Assembly (NCBI GenBank): GCA_015680685.1
Contig: MNCI01035815.1
Location: forward strand, 14,367 to 76,366
Length of the DNA: 62,000 nt
Origin: Gnetum montanum
Lineage: Eukaryota > Streptophyta > Gnetopsida > Gnetales > Gnetaceae
Direction: 5' to 3'
Position numbers and translations under genes: made by a program. Below are positions 37,701 to 50,460 of the stretch, piece after piece; within the stretch, counting starts at the first letter, position 1; each line of letters starts with the position of its first letter. Under the pieces are notes generated by a model. It worked only from the letters and a program-made list of their open reading frames with translations, searched no databases and was not told where the DNA came from.

Positions 37701-38230
37701 TGTAGTGGGGATGAAGGAGATGGGATGTGTCTAGAGAAAGAAGTGAAGGGCGTAGAGGGGGGTGCTATGGCCTTGGAATTACCTTGTTGGAAAAGTTCTA
37801 CCAAAAGGTTTTTAGGCTCATACTCTACCCCAAATTCATCTTCCTCCCCTAGTTTCCCATTGGGTGTAGCCTTCTAGTTGTCTATGTCAACCTTAATGAG
37901 GAGAGCTAAGATGCTAGCATAGATGTGTTTAAGGGGTATTTGGTTATAGGAGGAGGGAGTATAATTTTTTCCATTCCTATGGATGAGCTCAAATTCCCTT
38001 TTAGCTTCTAGTTTAGCTTGTGGGATCATCATGCCAACTTGGATCTTGGCACAAATAAAGTTATAGCACTCTTCATTTATTGCTACAAAACTAGGACTTT
38101 GGCCCCTAAGTCTTAGGGATTACCTACATTTCATCATGATTGGATCTTTGGAGTCATACACCCTCATGTGCTATTGATCTGACCCATTGTTGATATAGTT
38201 GTAAGGCAACTTGGTTGACTATTGAAACAT
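34775..38230 (-). pseudogene. E1 gag-protease (degenerate)
   Basis: It starts at an ATG followed by a frame reading MFQ-stop-STKLP (38230), matching MSF-stop-QSTKLP of the E2 copy at 53972. The N-terminal part (KLEAKREFELIHRNGKNY), a Pro/Ser-rich part, a decayed gag core near 37150-36850 and a basic linker (36608-36420) follow. The protease is at about 35400-35020, with VHRMHVDDG and FNLILGRPCLAQL. The frame ends after KHLHK and TGA at 34775, and E2 ends the same way. So gag-protease is a separate frame without RT attached. The aspartic protease motif reads D-D-G. Multiple stops make it dead. Confidence 0.83.
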
Positions 38231-38740
38231 GATGTTGAAAATTGAGTTTTTTTTTGGGGTTTTTACTATTTTTGGCAAAAAATGTAGTACATAGGAAAAT
38301 CTACAAACATAGTAAACCAAAAATAGAAAGGTAGTAGAAGATGGTTATGAAATAGTGAAAATAGAAAATAGAAGAGAGGCTTACCTACTGGGCAAAAAAT
38401 AGGTGTCATAGTAGGGACTACACAAAATGGAAAGGTGCAAAATAGAATGATTGCAAAATGGAATGCTAGGAAAAGTAATGCTAAAAAATGGAATGAAGAA
38501 AAATAGAATGGTATTGTAGTAGATGGGAAATTTGTACTAAGACCCAACAAGATGGATGTTGTAGTAGATGGGAAATTTCTAGCAAAACCAATAGGATGGA
38601 TGTTGTAGTAGACAGAAAATTTGCAACAAAATCCAACTCTACTACTGTTACTACACAAAGGCTTAACATTGGAAAAAATGGTTGAAATGGATTTATGACC
38701 AAGAATTTGTGCGAAGGCCCTTGTTCTAGCATCAGAAAAC
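38231..38740 (-). other. E1 leader and primer binding site
   Basis: This is the untranslated stretch between the 5' LTR and gag. The primer site is at 38716-38737: the minus strand reads TTCTGATGCTAGAACAAGGG after the LTR end. The matching place in E2 (53219-53245) reads CTTGGTGTTAGAAAGAGGG, so the ancestral site was near TGGTGCTAGAA-AAGGG. I do not assign a tRNA. A short tandem repeat with GATGGATGTTGTAGTAG lies at about 38510-38640. Confidence 0.6.
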
Positions 38741-40188
38741 TATTAGAGCTGGAAATCTTGGTTGCTGGAATGGGAAAAATTAAAAGATTCAAGCATTGAG
38801 ACAACTTCAACCCTGAATCCCAAGTTCCTTCCAAAAAATAGGATTCAAGGTACCATTGATGATCTTGTTGATCATCTAGGAACTTAAAAAGTATAAATAG
38901 AAGTGTTTTTGGAAATGCAAACATGATCATAGACAAAATTGAAAAGTGAAAATGAAAACTAAAATGGAACAATAAATGGAAACAAGAATGAAAATTTGAA
39001 TAGAAATGGCGTATAAAAAATGGAAATGGAAACAAAATTGTAGTTATAGAAATAAGTGTAGAAATGGAAATAGAAACCAAAACTTGCATAACATGAAAAA
39101 CCAAATTTATAAAAAGTATGAAATGATTGGGTTCATGATGTACAAGTTTGTGCCAAGGGCACAAGAAGTTGCTTGCTGACGCTTGAAGTCCATTAGAGAA
39201 GGCACTACTCCATGATTTGGTTTCTTCCCAGCTCTAGTTTTTTGCAACTTTCTATTGGTTTCCACAAATTTTGCAATTGAGAATGGAGTTAGGTTTACAC
39301 TTTTAGTGCAATGACAGTTACACAGGGGTGTCTATGCCCAGCGTAGTGCTAGTTTGTACTATTGATAGTGCAATTTGGTTGCAAATGGGTTTGATGGGTG
39401 ATGGAGGTTTGAAACTACTATGAAGATTGAAAATGCCAAATTGCTAGAATTGCTATCGAATGAAAAATGTCCAAAATTCAAAACCTAAAAATGATGTTAA
39501 CATTATGTATTTACAGGTTTAGGGTTACCATTTTTGGGTCTGCCATTGATTGCTAATAAATTGGTGTTGATTGTGGGTTGTAATGGTCATCTATTACCAT
39601 CATAGTTAGTCATCTACTATTAGCGTAGTTGCTATTTGTAGTAAGTTTAGAATGGACTACACTCACAAAAATCATCTATTTACTATAAATAGTAAACAAA
39701 CTTTTGTGATTGCACTAGCCTTGGCAAACAACACTAAAGGTGTTGAAAAATGGGAAAAGTGTTGGAAACTGTAGAAATGGTGGAATCCATTGAAAAGTGT
39801 CATGCTTGGTGGAGAATGCTATCTACATCAGTTGTTGTTGACTTGGAATGACTACGTTGGTTGTAGTTGGCAAAATGAAAATTCCAACAATCCCAATGTT
39901 ACACCTCTATTGGGTCTTGGTAGTGGCTATGCTGGTTGTAACTACTATGACTACTAAGAGTGTAGTTACTATGACTACTGAAAGTGTACTTATAGTGACT
40001 ACTAAAAATGGCTCCAGCGTAATTAGGGTTATACCCCTACAAAACCCCATTAAAAAGTCATTTTTGGCCATTCCAAAGGCATTTTTGACCTTCCTAAGCC
40101 AAAATATGAACATGGAACATCCTTTTCTACTTGGGAAACAAGGAAATAATAAATTTTGAAGCATTTGATGACCTCAAAAAGCTAAAGT
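38741..40188 (-). repeat. E1 5' LTR, outer end truncated
   Basis: It is collinear with the three left LTR pieces (4659-5406, 10595-11073, 19994-20231) and proves that A2 and B are insertions. It ends abruptly at 40188; the left LTR continues for about 100 bp more to its terminus at 20334. The first (outer) part of this LTR is therefore missing. Apparent open frames on both strands here are chance. Confidence 0.85.
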
Positions 40189-40916
40189 CACATATTTGAA
40201 ATCTAGAATTTAGAAATTAATTTCCTTGGAAATCTATGAAGTCACATATTTGAAAGTAAGACCTTATGACCCTTGTTAAAATTTTTCTTCATTATGTGAT
40301 TATCATAAAAAATTTTATTTGATCTTTATTGATACACTACGTATTAATTACCTTTATACATGCTTCAACAAGTTCATTAAGTTTTATAAGTTGTTCTTTC
40401 ATATTTAAAGCCTCATCAAATCCTATTAATTGAGGTAAGCATCCCATATGATGCTTAATTTCAATAGCTAATAAGCATTATTTACCATATAATAGCTAGT
40501 AATGAGAAAATTTAAGGCTAGGTCACCAAGATGTTTGATATGCCCATAAAGCATCATTAAATTTTCTAGCCCAATGATTTCTTCTTACACATATAATCTA
40601 TGTTAATGATATGGGTCCTACTAGTCTTGAATCAATGGGATATATCATACAAATTTTAGAACAATCTAGTCGTAAGCTTTGATGATAATGTTGAGTGGAG
40701 CACCAAGAACACTCATATATATCATCTCATTCAATAAATATAAAAGATATTATCATACATATGATACAAATGAAAAATATTGCCATGTTGTAATGTTGAG
40801 AATATATTTTTAATTTTATGTTTTATAATTTTTATGATTTTTATCTTTATGAAAAACAAACAAACAATGATGAACACACATGCATTATAATCCCACCTAG
40901 GTATAGGGGTAATACT
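40189..40916. other. AT-rich stretch, probably Copia 3' internal region
   Basis: No coding region is recognisable. It ends with GGTATAGGGGTAATACT directly before the Copia LTR at 40917, which could be a purine tract. It may be the tail of a plus-strand Copia element whose body is lost. Confidence 0.35.
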
Positions 40917-41965
40917 TGTTGATCTTTTGGTATGTCAAAACCTTAAGGAAAATGAATAACATAGACTATTTGTGGTGTGTGATGATCTTGCAGGGCATGA
41001 ATGAGAACTCAAGGAAATGAGATCTACAATAAGATGTCAAAGTGAAGACTATGGGACAAGATGAGAGAATGGACAAAAATGAAGTCTGTAAACCAAATGA
41101 AGATGCTTCAAGGACTAGAAATAAGGTAACTTAATGGGAGAAAGCATCAAAATATAGAATCCAAAAGTTGAGGAGACATTTTCTAGAAATAGTAGATATC
41201 TCTATCCCAAAGAAGATGTCTCCCAAGAGACGTCCCATAGAAGATGTTCCATTTTCCAGTGAGATGTCTTTCTTGAATTGATGCCAATCTTATGTGGACA
41301 TCCCAACTTCAAAGAAGATGTCTACACTAGCTATTGCATGAATTCCAATGAGTTTTCAAAAACTCTAAGGTTATAAGAAGATAGCAAATTCTTGGGAATT
41401 GAGCAAGCATTGTTCACATTAGATCAATCATTATCTTATCTATGCTATTATATTCTTGTTCCTCATTGTAACATCATTTAATTGGTTGTATGTTGTATTG
41501 ATCTTCAATGACAAGGACTTGTAAATTTAGTTACATTCTTTCCTTATATCTTTTTCCTTTTCTTATTGCACTACGAGGTTGATGTGCTTCTTTCAAGAAG
41601 AAATCCTCATTAAGCTTGTTGGGACCTTGTGGGGTTGAGTGGTTTTGTAGCATCAAAACACTCCAGAGTGGAGCTCAATTTTGTGAAGGTTGTGGGATCC
41701 TTGAAACCACATTTTGAGCTTGTTGGGATCTTGCAGGGTTGAGTGGTTTCATAGTGATGAAACACGATGGTGTGAAGCTCAGAGCATGTACAAGGTGTGC
41801 TACCCTTCAAATCACATTTTATTAAGAAACAAAGTTCAAAGGTGTGCATGGATTCTGCCATACAAGTGTGTAAGTATCCAAGTTGGGAAACCACATAAAA
41901 TGTAGTGTTTTTGTGTGATAGATGCAATTTCAATTGGGTAGCTTATTCAACCCACCTTCTAATTT
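40917..41965 (+). repeat. Copia LTR (A-family), solo or truncated element
   Basis: It starts TGTTGATCTTTTGGTATGTC, like the A1 and A2 LTRs. It has the AGATGTCT cluster (about 41165-41330) and a clear internal tandem duplication of about 105 bp (about 41613-41719 and 41720-41825). The right edge is approximate: I could not find the expected CCACA or CAACA end, so it may be cut. Confidence 0.78.
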
Positions 41966-42948
41966 CTCACTCTATAATAATCATGTTGTAATTGCTCAAG
42001 GGACATGTGGAACACCACACACATACACACATGAAAATACAAGTAAAATCATTATTAGTCATAACCTCAATGGCCCAACACCATGATATATAATTGTACC
42101 CTCATTGGGTAAGGCTAAATTATTATAACTTACAAAGATAAGGAAAGAAATAAATGTTTTTGTGATTTTAATGTTATAGTATTTTTAATATTTTAATGTT
42201 TAAGGCATCAATGGTGCAAAAATGAGGTAAAACCATAAGCTTTATTCACTGTGCAAAAACTAGACTTTGCACTGACAAAATAGTTCTAGGTTATATAAAT
42301 ATGGTAGCATTGAGTCTAGTTATACTTTTGAAAGTTATGACTCAAAACACACACAAAATAGGAAAGGAATTACTTATCCAAGGAAGGAAGAACTTTTCAC
42401 ACAAAACCAAATTCTAAAATCAAAAGGAAAATGATTAGAACTAAGTCAATTTCATATGGAGCTCATCTAAGGTATTTATAATTTTTCCAACATAATGGTA
42501 GGGGTTTGCTAGTGCCTAGGCATCAATGGAGGTCTATCAACATATCTTGCATAACACAAAACATACTAGAGCTGGTAGAGGAGGTAAAATATCTAAACTA
42601 GAGTATTAAGCAAGGTGTGTTCACACCCCTACACTAACATAGGAGGTGCATTAGTGTAGGAAAGCTAGTACACCCCTACCACCATACTTTACATTTCTTC
42701 TTCAAGATGAAAGTTGAGAGGCCTAGAAACATGTCAAAAGCTTCCAAGGATCTTTTAATAAGGCTGGAAACTTCTTAAGATACCCAAAAGATGCTCCAAA
42801 CCTACAAGTATGAATTGGAAGGTAATGATGCATACTTGGGAGATAAAAACCTTAATCATATGTGCAAAAATCATAAACACCAGGTGCATGAGATACATCA
42901 TAAATCTAGAGCTTATAATTAACTAACAAAATGCCATTAGATGACTCA
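41966..42948 (-). repeat. LTR-like block of fragment C
   Basis: It ends with GATGACTCATCA followed by TACCCTCAAAACTAAG, the same arrangement as the 3' LTR end plus purine tract of element B. The left edge is not resolved. This suggests a relative of B in minus orientation. No convincing second LTR was found. Confidence 0.45.
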
Positions 42949-43169
42949 TCATACCCTCAAAACTAAGTAAAGCTAGTCTCATAGCTTTGAAGCTTAAAAC
43001 ACAAGAGTAGAACTAAAAAAATTACATGATCAATGTGAAGAATTTAATGGGAAAATGTATAGACCATGACTATGTTACAATAGAGTACAAGCCACCTCAT
43101 TAACAAGTGCTAGGGGGTGATGGCTAAGAGAAGAATCCCCTTGACATGCTTGCTTGGTAGGGAAAGAAG

Positions 43170-45790
43170 CTAAAAGAGCTAGGTGTGGATATGTGAAATC
43201 TCTAAATTTGTACTTTTGGATTTTTTCTTGGACCTGTTAGTTTTGCTAATGCATCAGTTCTTACTCTTACAAGATCTCTTGTTACTATTCCTCATCATCA
43301 ACTTGGAATTCCTCATAACTCCTCCTATCCTGTAAGAGCTCATGCTAACTACATCTAGTTTGACTATCGCTCGATGGAGCTTCTCTTCTAGCTTTGCACA
43401 TGGTCAACTTGTAGAAGTTTGAACCATGAAGAGATACCTCCTCCATTCTACTAACATGTCCTCTTTAGCTTTCTTAAGTCTTCTCTCAAGGAAAATGGTA
43501 GCTACTTCATGGAAAAGAATGTACATGGTTTGTAAAAGATTAATTTTCTCTTGCAGTATTGGTTCACTTGTGACTATGTGTCAAAATCTATCATGCAAGG
43601 TTTCAAATTTCTTCTTCATATAATGCCTCTCCCTGATAACTTGGTTATTCAACAAAGGTAAACGTTTGTGCAATCTATGTACCTTGACATCCCAGGTTAC
43701 CTGCTTAATTAAATGGATCTTTCTAAGCTCATTAGTTTTTCTTGTAGTCTTATTTTTTTAGCTACTATTGTAGGTTCTAGTGTTTCCTTTCTATGCAATG
43801 GTACTTTTCCTAAAATTGGACCATGAATTAAATTTTATCCTCCAACCTTCACACCTATTGAGAAAGAAAAAGTACTTATTTCTTCTTTTCTTGGCTTATT
43901 CTTTTCCATTCTTGGAATTGATGCTTTACCATTATGATTTGGTACTCTATGATTTCTTACATAAACATAGATTTTTTATCAACTTGGAATTCTTGAAATA
44001 GTTTAGACCATAAAAACTTTATCCACATCTTTGGAGTGATTATGTAAGGTTTAGGTATTAATGGTGTAAGATCAAATTGTTTGTGAAACCATTGTACCTT
44101 GGCTTGGCTTGTCCCTAACTCTCGCAAATAGAATGTCTTACTAGAATCATGTTTTCCAACTTGCCCCATATCTTGACAAGTTCTATCTTCAATGTACTAT
44201 CAATGTTCCTCAATAGAAACTTGATGATAGCATAAACTCTTTACTCATCCACCTAGCAGCTAGTCCTAGTTTGATCAATAGATACTTGAAGGATTTTAGC
44301 TACATGTTGGACATTATGCATGCTATGCCATGATCAGTGTGAAGAGGAAACATTATGATTGCACATAACTATGAGAATGAACAAGGGCATTAAAATGAGC
44401 CATGGATGGATCATTCAACAATGGGAAAGGGAACTGACAAAGGTCCTTCCTTATTTTCTCATCAACCATAATGGCTTTTATCATTTTTGCAATCTTGTTA
44501 CCAAGGTCTTTTGATCATTCAATGTGGGTTGTGGTAGCCTTTTCCTCACCTTCAATGTGCATGATAGGATGAGAACCATCACTAGAAATAAGTTCCAAGC
44601 TTTGCTTGATTTTGAAACTAGGAGGTTGGAAAATGAATCTACTAGGACATTACACCTATATTCATTGAGACGTTTGAGGTGCATTTGGTACTTTAAATTG
44701 GTATTGATAGAGCTATTCTGAAAGTTGAATACAAGATAGCTCTATGAAAGGCATCTTATCCTCTATGTTGTGTATAGCTCTAATGATCTCAAGATATTTC
44801 CTTGGAGTAACCATCATCACATTCTCCTAGTTCACCATACCTGCTATTGTAGGATGTCTTCCCATATGATTAACTATGCCTAGTAGTTTATAAATTTTTT
44901 AGATTAATTCTAGAAAGGCATAGACCTTCCTCCTATATGTAGCCTTATCTTTACTTTTTTGGATTAGGTATTTATGGATAAAATATGAAGTGTTGATGGC
45001 ACACTTTCTCCTAATCATAGTTGCAATCTTAACCTTCCAAGTACAGATACTTGATGGATGTTTGGTGGAGACAAAATTATGCATGATAATTTTTCACATA
45101 GCATTTTGGACTAGGCGAAGTTTTGACCTCTTCACCTTAGATTTATCAATATCAAAGATCCCTAGCATTATCCTTGACTTGAGCTTGTGCTTAGTCTTTT
45201 GGTTCTGTGGCCACTAATTGTTCACTCATTCATTTCAAAATCCTATAGCTTGTGAAATTTTCCATGTAGAAATAGGCAAAATAACTCCACCAATGAAGTT
45301 CATGGTACCATTGATAGTAAGGTTTTGATAGAATTGCTCAATCTTGTAGTGGTACCATGTGAAGGGTTGGATGATGTAGTCATAGAAACCCATTAGTTGT
45401 AGTGACAACTTGAACTTAGGAGGACCAAGCTTAAGTAAATGATGATAATTTTTCTCTTCATGAGTGGATTAATGGCAGACATAGTAAGCACATACATCTT
45501 CTTGGATATCATTTGCATCCTATTCATCATCTTTTTCTAGCTTCTCTAGCACTTTTTCAGTTGCATGGTGTTGTGCACATTCTCAATCCAAGGATTAACA
45601 ACATGACTATCTACCTTCTGATCTACTTCTAGATGGAGGCCTTTTTGGAGTAGGACCTATGGAATCTAGAACAAGTCCTATAGATTCTAGTTTTGGAGAT
45701 CAAAGTTATTTTTCTTCTTCCTTATTAGGAATTGCTAGTTCTTGCAAAGTTTCGTAGATAGAGACATGAGATTATTCAACCTTAGCCATT
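43170..45790 (-). pseudogene. Long ORF of fragment C, function unknown (degenerate)
   Basis: Read right to left it starts with MAKVE, a stop and SHVSIYETLQELAIPNKEEE (45790) and an acidic/basic linker. A domain around 45420-44900 includes WYHYKIEQFYQNLTING and FIGGVILPIS, then MHNFVSTKHPSSICTWKVKI and RRKCAINTSYFIHKYLIQKS. Its layout recalls the plant retroelement proteins annotated as putative plant transposon protein (for example Pfam Transposase_32), but this is only a pattern judgement. A possible primer site (minus strand CTTGGTGTTCTAACAGTG) lies at about 46082-46103. No pol motif is visible. Stops are frequent. Confidence 0.5.
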
Positions 45791-46106
45791 GTTGATCTAT
45801 GGACCTTGAATCATAATCACCACAAAATTATTAGCTATGAAATCTACTAAAACTCAAGTGAGTTTCCATAGGGCATCATACTACCATTGCAAAAATAGCA
45901 TGCAAGAACAATGATAAATACAACTCCTGGAAAATACTTGAAAAACATCATCACAATTGTTGAAATATGGCATGCATGGGCAAGTATGAATGAGGTAGAA
46001 ATTTTTAGATAACTACCAAAAATATTAAATGCATATTAAGATGGTGTCTCTCTCTTATAACTATGTTATAAGATACTAAGCTTGAATCACTGTTAGAACA
46101 CCAAGG

Positions 46107-49100
46107 ACAAGGAGATCTTTGAAAAATACGTGAGAAATAATTACCAATTTGTTTGCAGGGTGAGCATTTTGGAAAAGTTTGGCTTATTTTGATCCTCCAA
46201 ATGAAAGGAAGATAGGAAAACCTAAATGAAAAAGTATAAGGTATTGTTTTAATCCTCCTCCACTATATATAGAATTGTTAATAGTTGGGGGTGCATGCAT
46301 AGGAGCATCAATTCCCCTTTGCTAATGTAGGGATGCATCAACACATCCTTCCAATTTGGGAAAATTACCTAACTTAGTTCCCCATGGCTTCAAATCATCT
46401 TTGACTACTACCAAAGCACTATTTAAGATTTTTATCATGCCAGAATCACCTAGGATTAACCTCACAATACATGTAAGAAGTAGAATAAGAAGAGCATTAC
46501 AAACTTACTTGAGATGACATCATGGATTATGGGGAAGGAGTTGATTGATCAATTTGTATAATCCCATGGACCTAGGGTTAGAAACGAGAGGTTAGAATAG
46601 TAAAATAATTATGATAACACTAATAATAATAAAATATAGGCAAATTTAAGATGGTTCAATAGAGTTTAGCATGATCAAAACTTGAAGAGCAAAAAGTCAA
46701 TACTTACATAAGTGGAAGATTGATCAAGTACCATGTGCAATGCAACCCTTATCATAACTAGGAGATAAGATTTAGCTAAGTCACATATGATGCTTACCCA
46801 TCAAGAATTTACAAGTGATTCCTCCTGAGAGAAGGTACTTGCCTTCATTGTCGTTGTGAAACCTATTGATGAGACACCTGTGGATTCTTAGTACTTAGTG
46901 AGACATTAACATTAAATACGAGTCCATCTCCTTGGATGGCTAGATCTTATCATATGTATTTCTTGATTGACCTTCTACCATACATGATCATGGACAAGAG
47001 TGGAATAGAAGATATGAAGAATTAATAATGGATGAAAGAGAAATAAAGAGAGTGCAACATCACCACATCCTCAACCAATCATTTAATTAGCTCATGGACC
47101 ATGTAAGTACATTCTAGATAGCACAAGAGATCTACTATCATATTCCTTCACTACTAATCCTCCACATAATAGGGATTAACTTCTAGGTATCATTTCCAAG
47201 TGTAAGGTCACACTGACCTCATCCAATATCATCTAGCATTGATTGTTATGTAATATAATCATTGGTATAGACCAAACCAAGATAAAGTGATGTCAAACAT
47301 CTAGAATTCAAGATTTTTATTTGAGTTTCCTCTATCCATGCATGTGTGCATTATAGACTTCCTAAATTTAACTCTCCTAAATACCTTCCATCAATTCCCT
47401 TAGTTGCACTAATGATTCAACATTTCATAATAAGCACATATCATGACCATTAAGAGGAACTATTCTAGGTTCAAAGCCAATTAAAACTTATGTCAAGGAT
47501 GAAGATTATGGATCCTTAGAATTAATGATTAGGGACTTAGGTGGTAGCAACAATTAACATTATCATGGTTTACTAGGAAAGAGATTTTTGGGCCTTCATG
47601 GCCATGGATAGGGATAACTAAAAGATTGACTTTCACTACAACTTTATGGAAATTCAAGTGATCTAGGCAATGGGTTGAACATGAGAAAGGATTACATAGG
47701 CATAGGTTCAACCACTAGTTTAAATTTCATGTAAGTAAGTATGAGATCAATTTGGATGGTAAACATACCAAATTGCACAACAAATAAGCTTGAAAGTACA
47801 GTGCTCTTCCCATAACCTCTTCACTCTTTTCTCTTTATTGTTTTCTTTTCTTTTCTTTTCATTTTTTTTTCTTTTTATGATCATCATTTTTTTCATATAT
47901 ATTTCTTTTCATTTTCATTTCTTTCATAGGAAGAGGATTTTTGATGGAGCATGGAAATCATTAGAATGATTAAAATGTCATATCACCACATGAAGTCTTT
48001 AACTTACATGAACATGAGACTTCATCATCTGCTGCATGGCATGCACATGTTTATGCAATCACAAATCTCTTTTGATCAAGATGGCCATGTAGGATACCAC
48101 ATGAAACTTGGTCCAATCACATTGATTAAACACATCTAGTGATCACAAGGATCCTTGATGACATATCCTTTTCATACGAATGACCAGGAGCTCTTCCAAA
48201 ATTTTGGAGCTCATACCCTAAGATGTGAACCCATCACTTGCTTATGGTGCTAGTAGATTTAGCTTTAATAGATTACAAGGTAAGTTCCTACTCCCTGCTA
48301 AATCTAATCCTAGTTTATCAATGATGGATAGAAGAAAAGTAGAAAGAAGATGGATGAATGTTGTTGCAAAGGTGTTCTATTGATCAAAACTTGACGTTGA
48401 ACCTATTTGATGCTCTCATATCATCATCACATATGTAGCTCACCCATCTACCATTTGCTATTGGATGAGCATTCATAAAGCATTTGAACTAGTTTTACGA
48501 TACACACAAACAAAAACACTTCAAAAGAAAATCTCATGGTTGGTTATATGTTAAGATCAAAAAATGTAAAATTCTAACTAAACATAGAAATCCTTATTAA
48601 TTGTACAAATAGAAATAGTAGGAAATAAAATTTTAACATGGTGTGAGGGATTTCTTCCACATGACTAATTCATGCCTACCACATGGGAAGCCTCTATGTG
48701 TTAAATTGGGCGTTACGTGTGCTTAGAGGTGAAAGATATTCATTAGAGTACATTAGGTATTGCTCGGAAGATGCTTTATCTAGCTCATGTAAATGGCCTA
48801 TGGTCATAGTGTAGCAAGACTAGGAAGGATTACAGGATAATCTCTTGTAGTGCATTGTTTTTGTCTCATAACCTCTACCAATCTTAAGGTGGAGGTCTTG
48901 TAAAACTAACCTTGCATTTACAATGCTTAACCAAGCTTTTTCCATGATAATAGGAAGATCCTCTTTAATCTTATCTTTTGATCTAAGTACTAGGAAATTT
49001 TTGGGATATGACCAAGCTATGACATAAGTGATTACATTACATATGTGTCCCATTGGGTATGTGTGTATGATTGGTCTGCTAGCTCAAGTTGAATGTTGGT

Positions 49101-49690
49101 ACACTTGAGAGAAGGAAGCCCCCAATGAAGATACTATTGGAGTAAAATAAGATTGACTTTTGAACTAGAGAGATAGAAAGCTAGACAATGGTCCTTTTTA
49201 TTAATTTGGATCTCCACCATGGAATTACCAAGATCTAGTTACTATGTGGGAAAACATCATTTCTTAACTATTCACGTTACCATCATAGACATAGGGGGTG
49301 ATAACAACATCACCATTAGGTAGAATCATGCTATCCCTATCAAACATAGCAATGGAACTCATCTCTAAAGTAGGTATTATAGTTGAATTATGGTTAGGAT
49401 CCCATGAATGTGATCTCTATTTTGGCTTGATTGATTTTTCTCTCTATAGGGTGAAGAGAAGGTTACAGATCTAGTCTCATGATTCTCACATTTGCATTTA
49501 TAATAAAATTTCCTACTATGGGACCTTAAACTTCCCTCCATAACCAAATTAATAGATGTCTTGTAATATTACCTAGATGCATGGATAAAATAAGGATCAA
49601 TGTCATAGTTAATATTACATGATTTGACCTACCTTTATTGCAATTAACTAGGTATCCCATCATGCATGGGACTAGAAAGTAAAAGTTGTT
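46107..49690. other. Repeat-derived region without recognisable coding
   Basis: No domain is visible on either strand. A TATATATAG box occurs near 46263. A pyrimidine-rich low-complexity tract built on TTTTC lies at about 47825-47930. The short frames around 47529, 47951 and 48820 have no motif. The region may be the interior of a second B- or C-type element. Confidence 0.4.
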
Positions 49691-50460
49691 GTTGCTAGGA
49701 ACCTTGGCTAGAAGAACTATTCAAAATAGGAAGGTATTGTTGAGGTATCATCATTGGGATTTGATGAGTGCTTGCCTGTGCACCATAGAAGTAAAGATTA
49801 GGGGGAGGCACCATTTTTTGTAGCATTGGAGTGAGAAGATTCCATGAAGAAATAGCCCAAGGATTTGAGTTTGCCACTATTGGTACTGTTGCATGGACTG
49901 TGAATAAGCAGCATTAAGATAGTATGAACAATCAGGATGTGAGGTCCTTCTTGTTTGCCTCTTGATGAATCTGTGATTCAAAGGTACCCTAGATCATGTG
50001 AGCCATAAATGGGTAGCACTGAGAGTCATGAGAGTCTGTGTAATACTCATAGGGACCCTTATCATTAGAGGAGGAAGAAGAAGCCTCATTTAGATATTCT
50101 TGAATGCTCTTGGAGTAAGAGAGCTTCCCTTTATCCTTGTCATCATACCTCTTTCTTCATTCACGTGGCTTTAATTCTGTGGTTGTAGCTTCAACCACCT
50201 TATTCATAATATTCTTGAGAGCAATGGTCATCTTCTCATCCATCACATCCCAAACTTAGTCCACATGATGGGCCAATTCTATCAACTTTATTTGTTCTAA
50301 CTTGATTTGATGCTTGTCCCTCAACTATAGTAGGAGGTTCAGAAATACCTTTAACATTCTTGGCATCCCACCTACATGATGGATTTTGATTATGCTTCTT
50401 AGCTAATTTTTGCTTCCACCATTCACCTTTCAATAATAAGCTAAAGGCATATTTCAATTC
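49690..50460 (-). pseudogene. Possible gag-like remnant
   Basis: On the minus strand a basic segment (KGEWWKQKLAKKHNQNPSCR at 50430) is followed by a Ser-rich stretch near 50100. A Pro/Gln/Tyr-rich part at 49877-49695 reads PMLQKMVPPPNLYFYGAQ and IPQQYLPIL. This layout resembles the C-terminal half of the gag-like gene of element B. The family is not certain. Confidence 0.35.

Larger units (their letters stand above)
4659..40188 (-). mobile_element. E1: giant Tat/Ogre-like Gypsy LTR retrotransposon with an intron-containing antisense gene
   Basis: The minus-strand order is 5' LTR (40188-38741), primer site (38716-38737), gag-protease (38230-34775), a gene on the opposite strand (28944-34096), an array of palindromic repeats (28560-25330), RT-RNase H-integrase (24807-21440), a purine tract and the 3' LTR. 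The 3' LTR is split into three pieces by the later insertions A2 and B. Without those the element is about 21 kb, in the Ogre size range. The integrase and RNase H regions resemble the Tat lineage. The right LTR lacks its outer end, so no target-site duplication can be checked. All frames are broken; the element is old. Confidence 0.8.

Noticed and set aside
38481-39164. 227-codon open frame on the minus strand
   Set aside because: It spans the leader and LTR of E1, is rich in Phe and Ser from low-complexity sequence, and is not kept in the left LTR.
47825-47930. Polypurine tract or splice acceptor in the TTTTC-rich stretch
   Set aside because: No LTR edge or exon follows it. It reads as low-complexity sequence.
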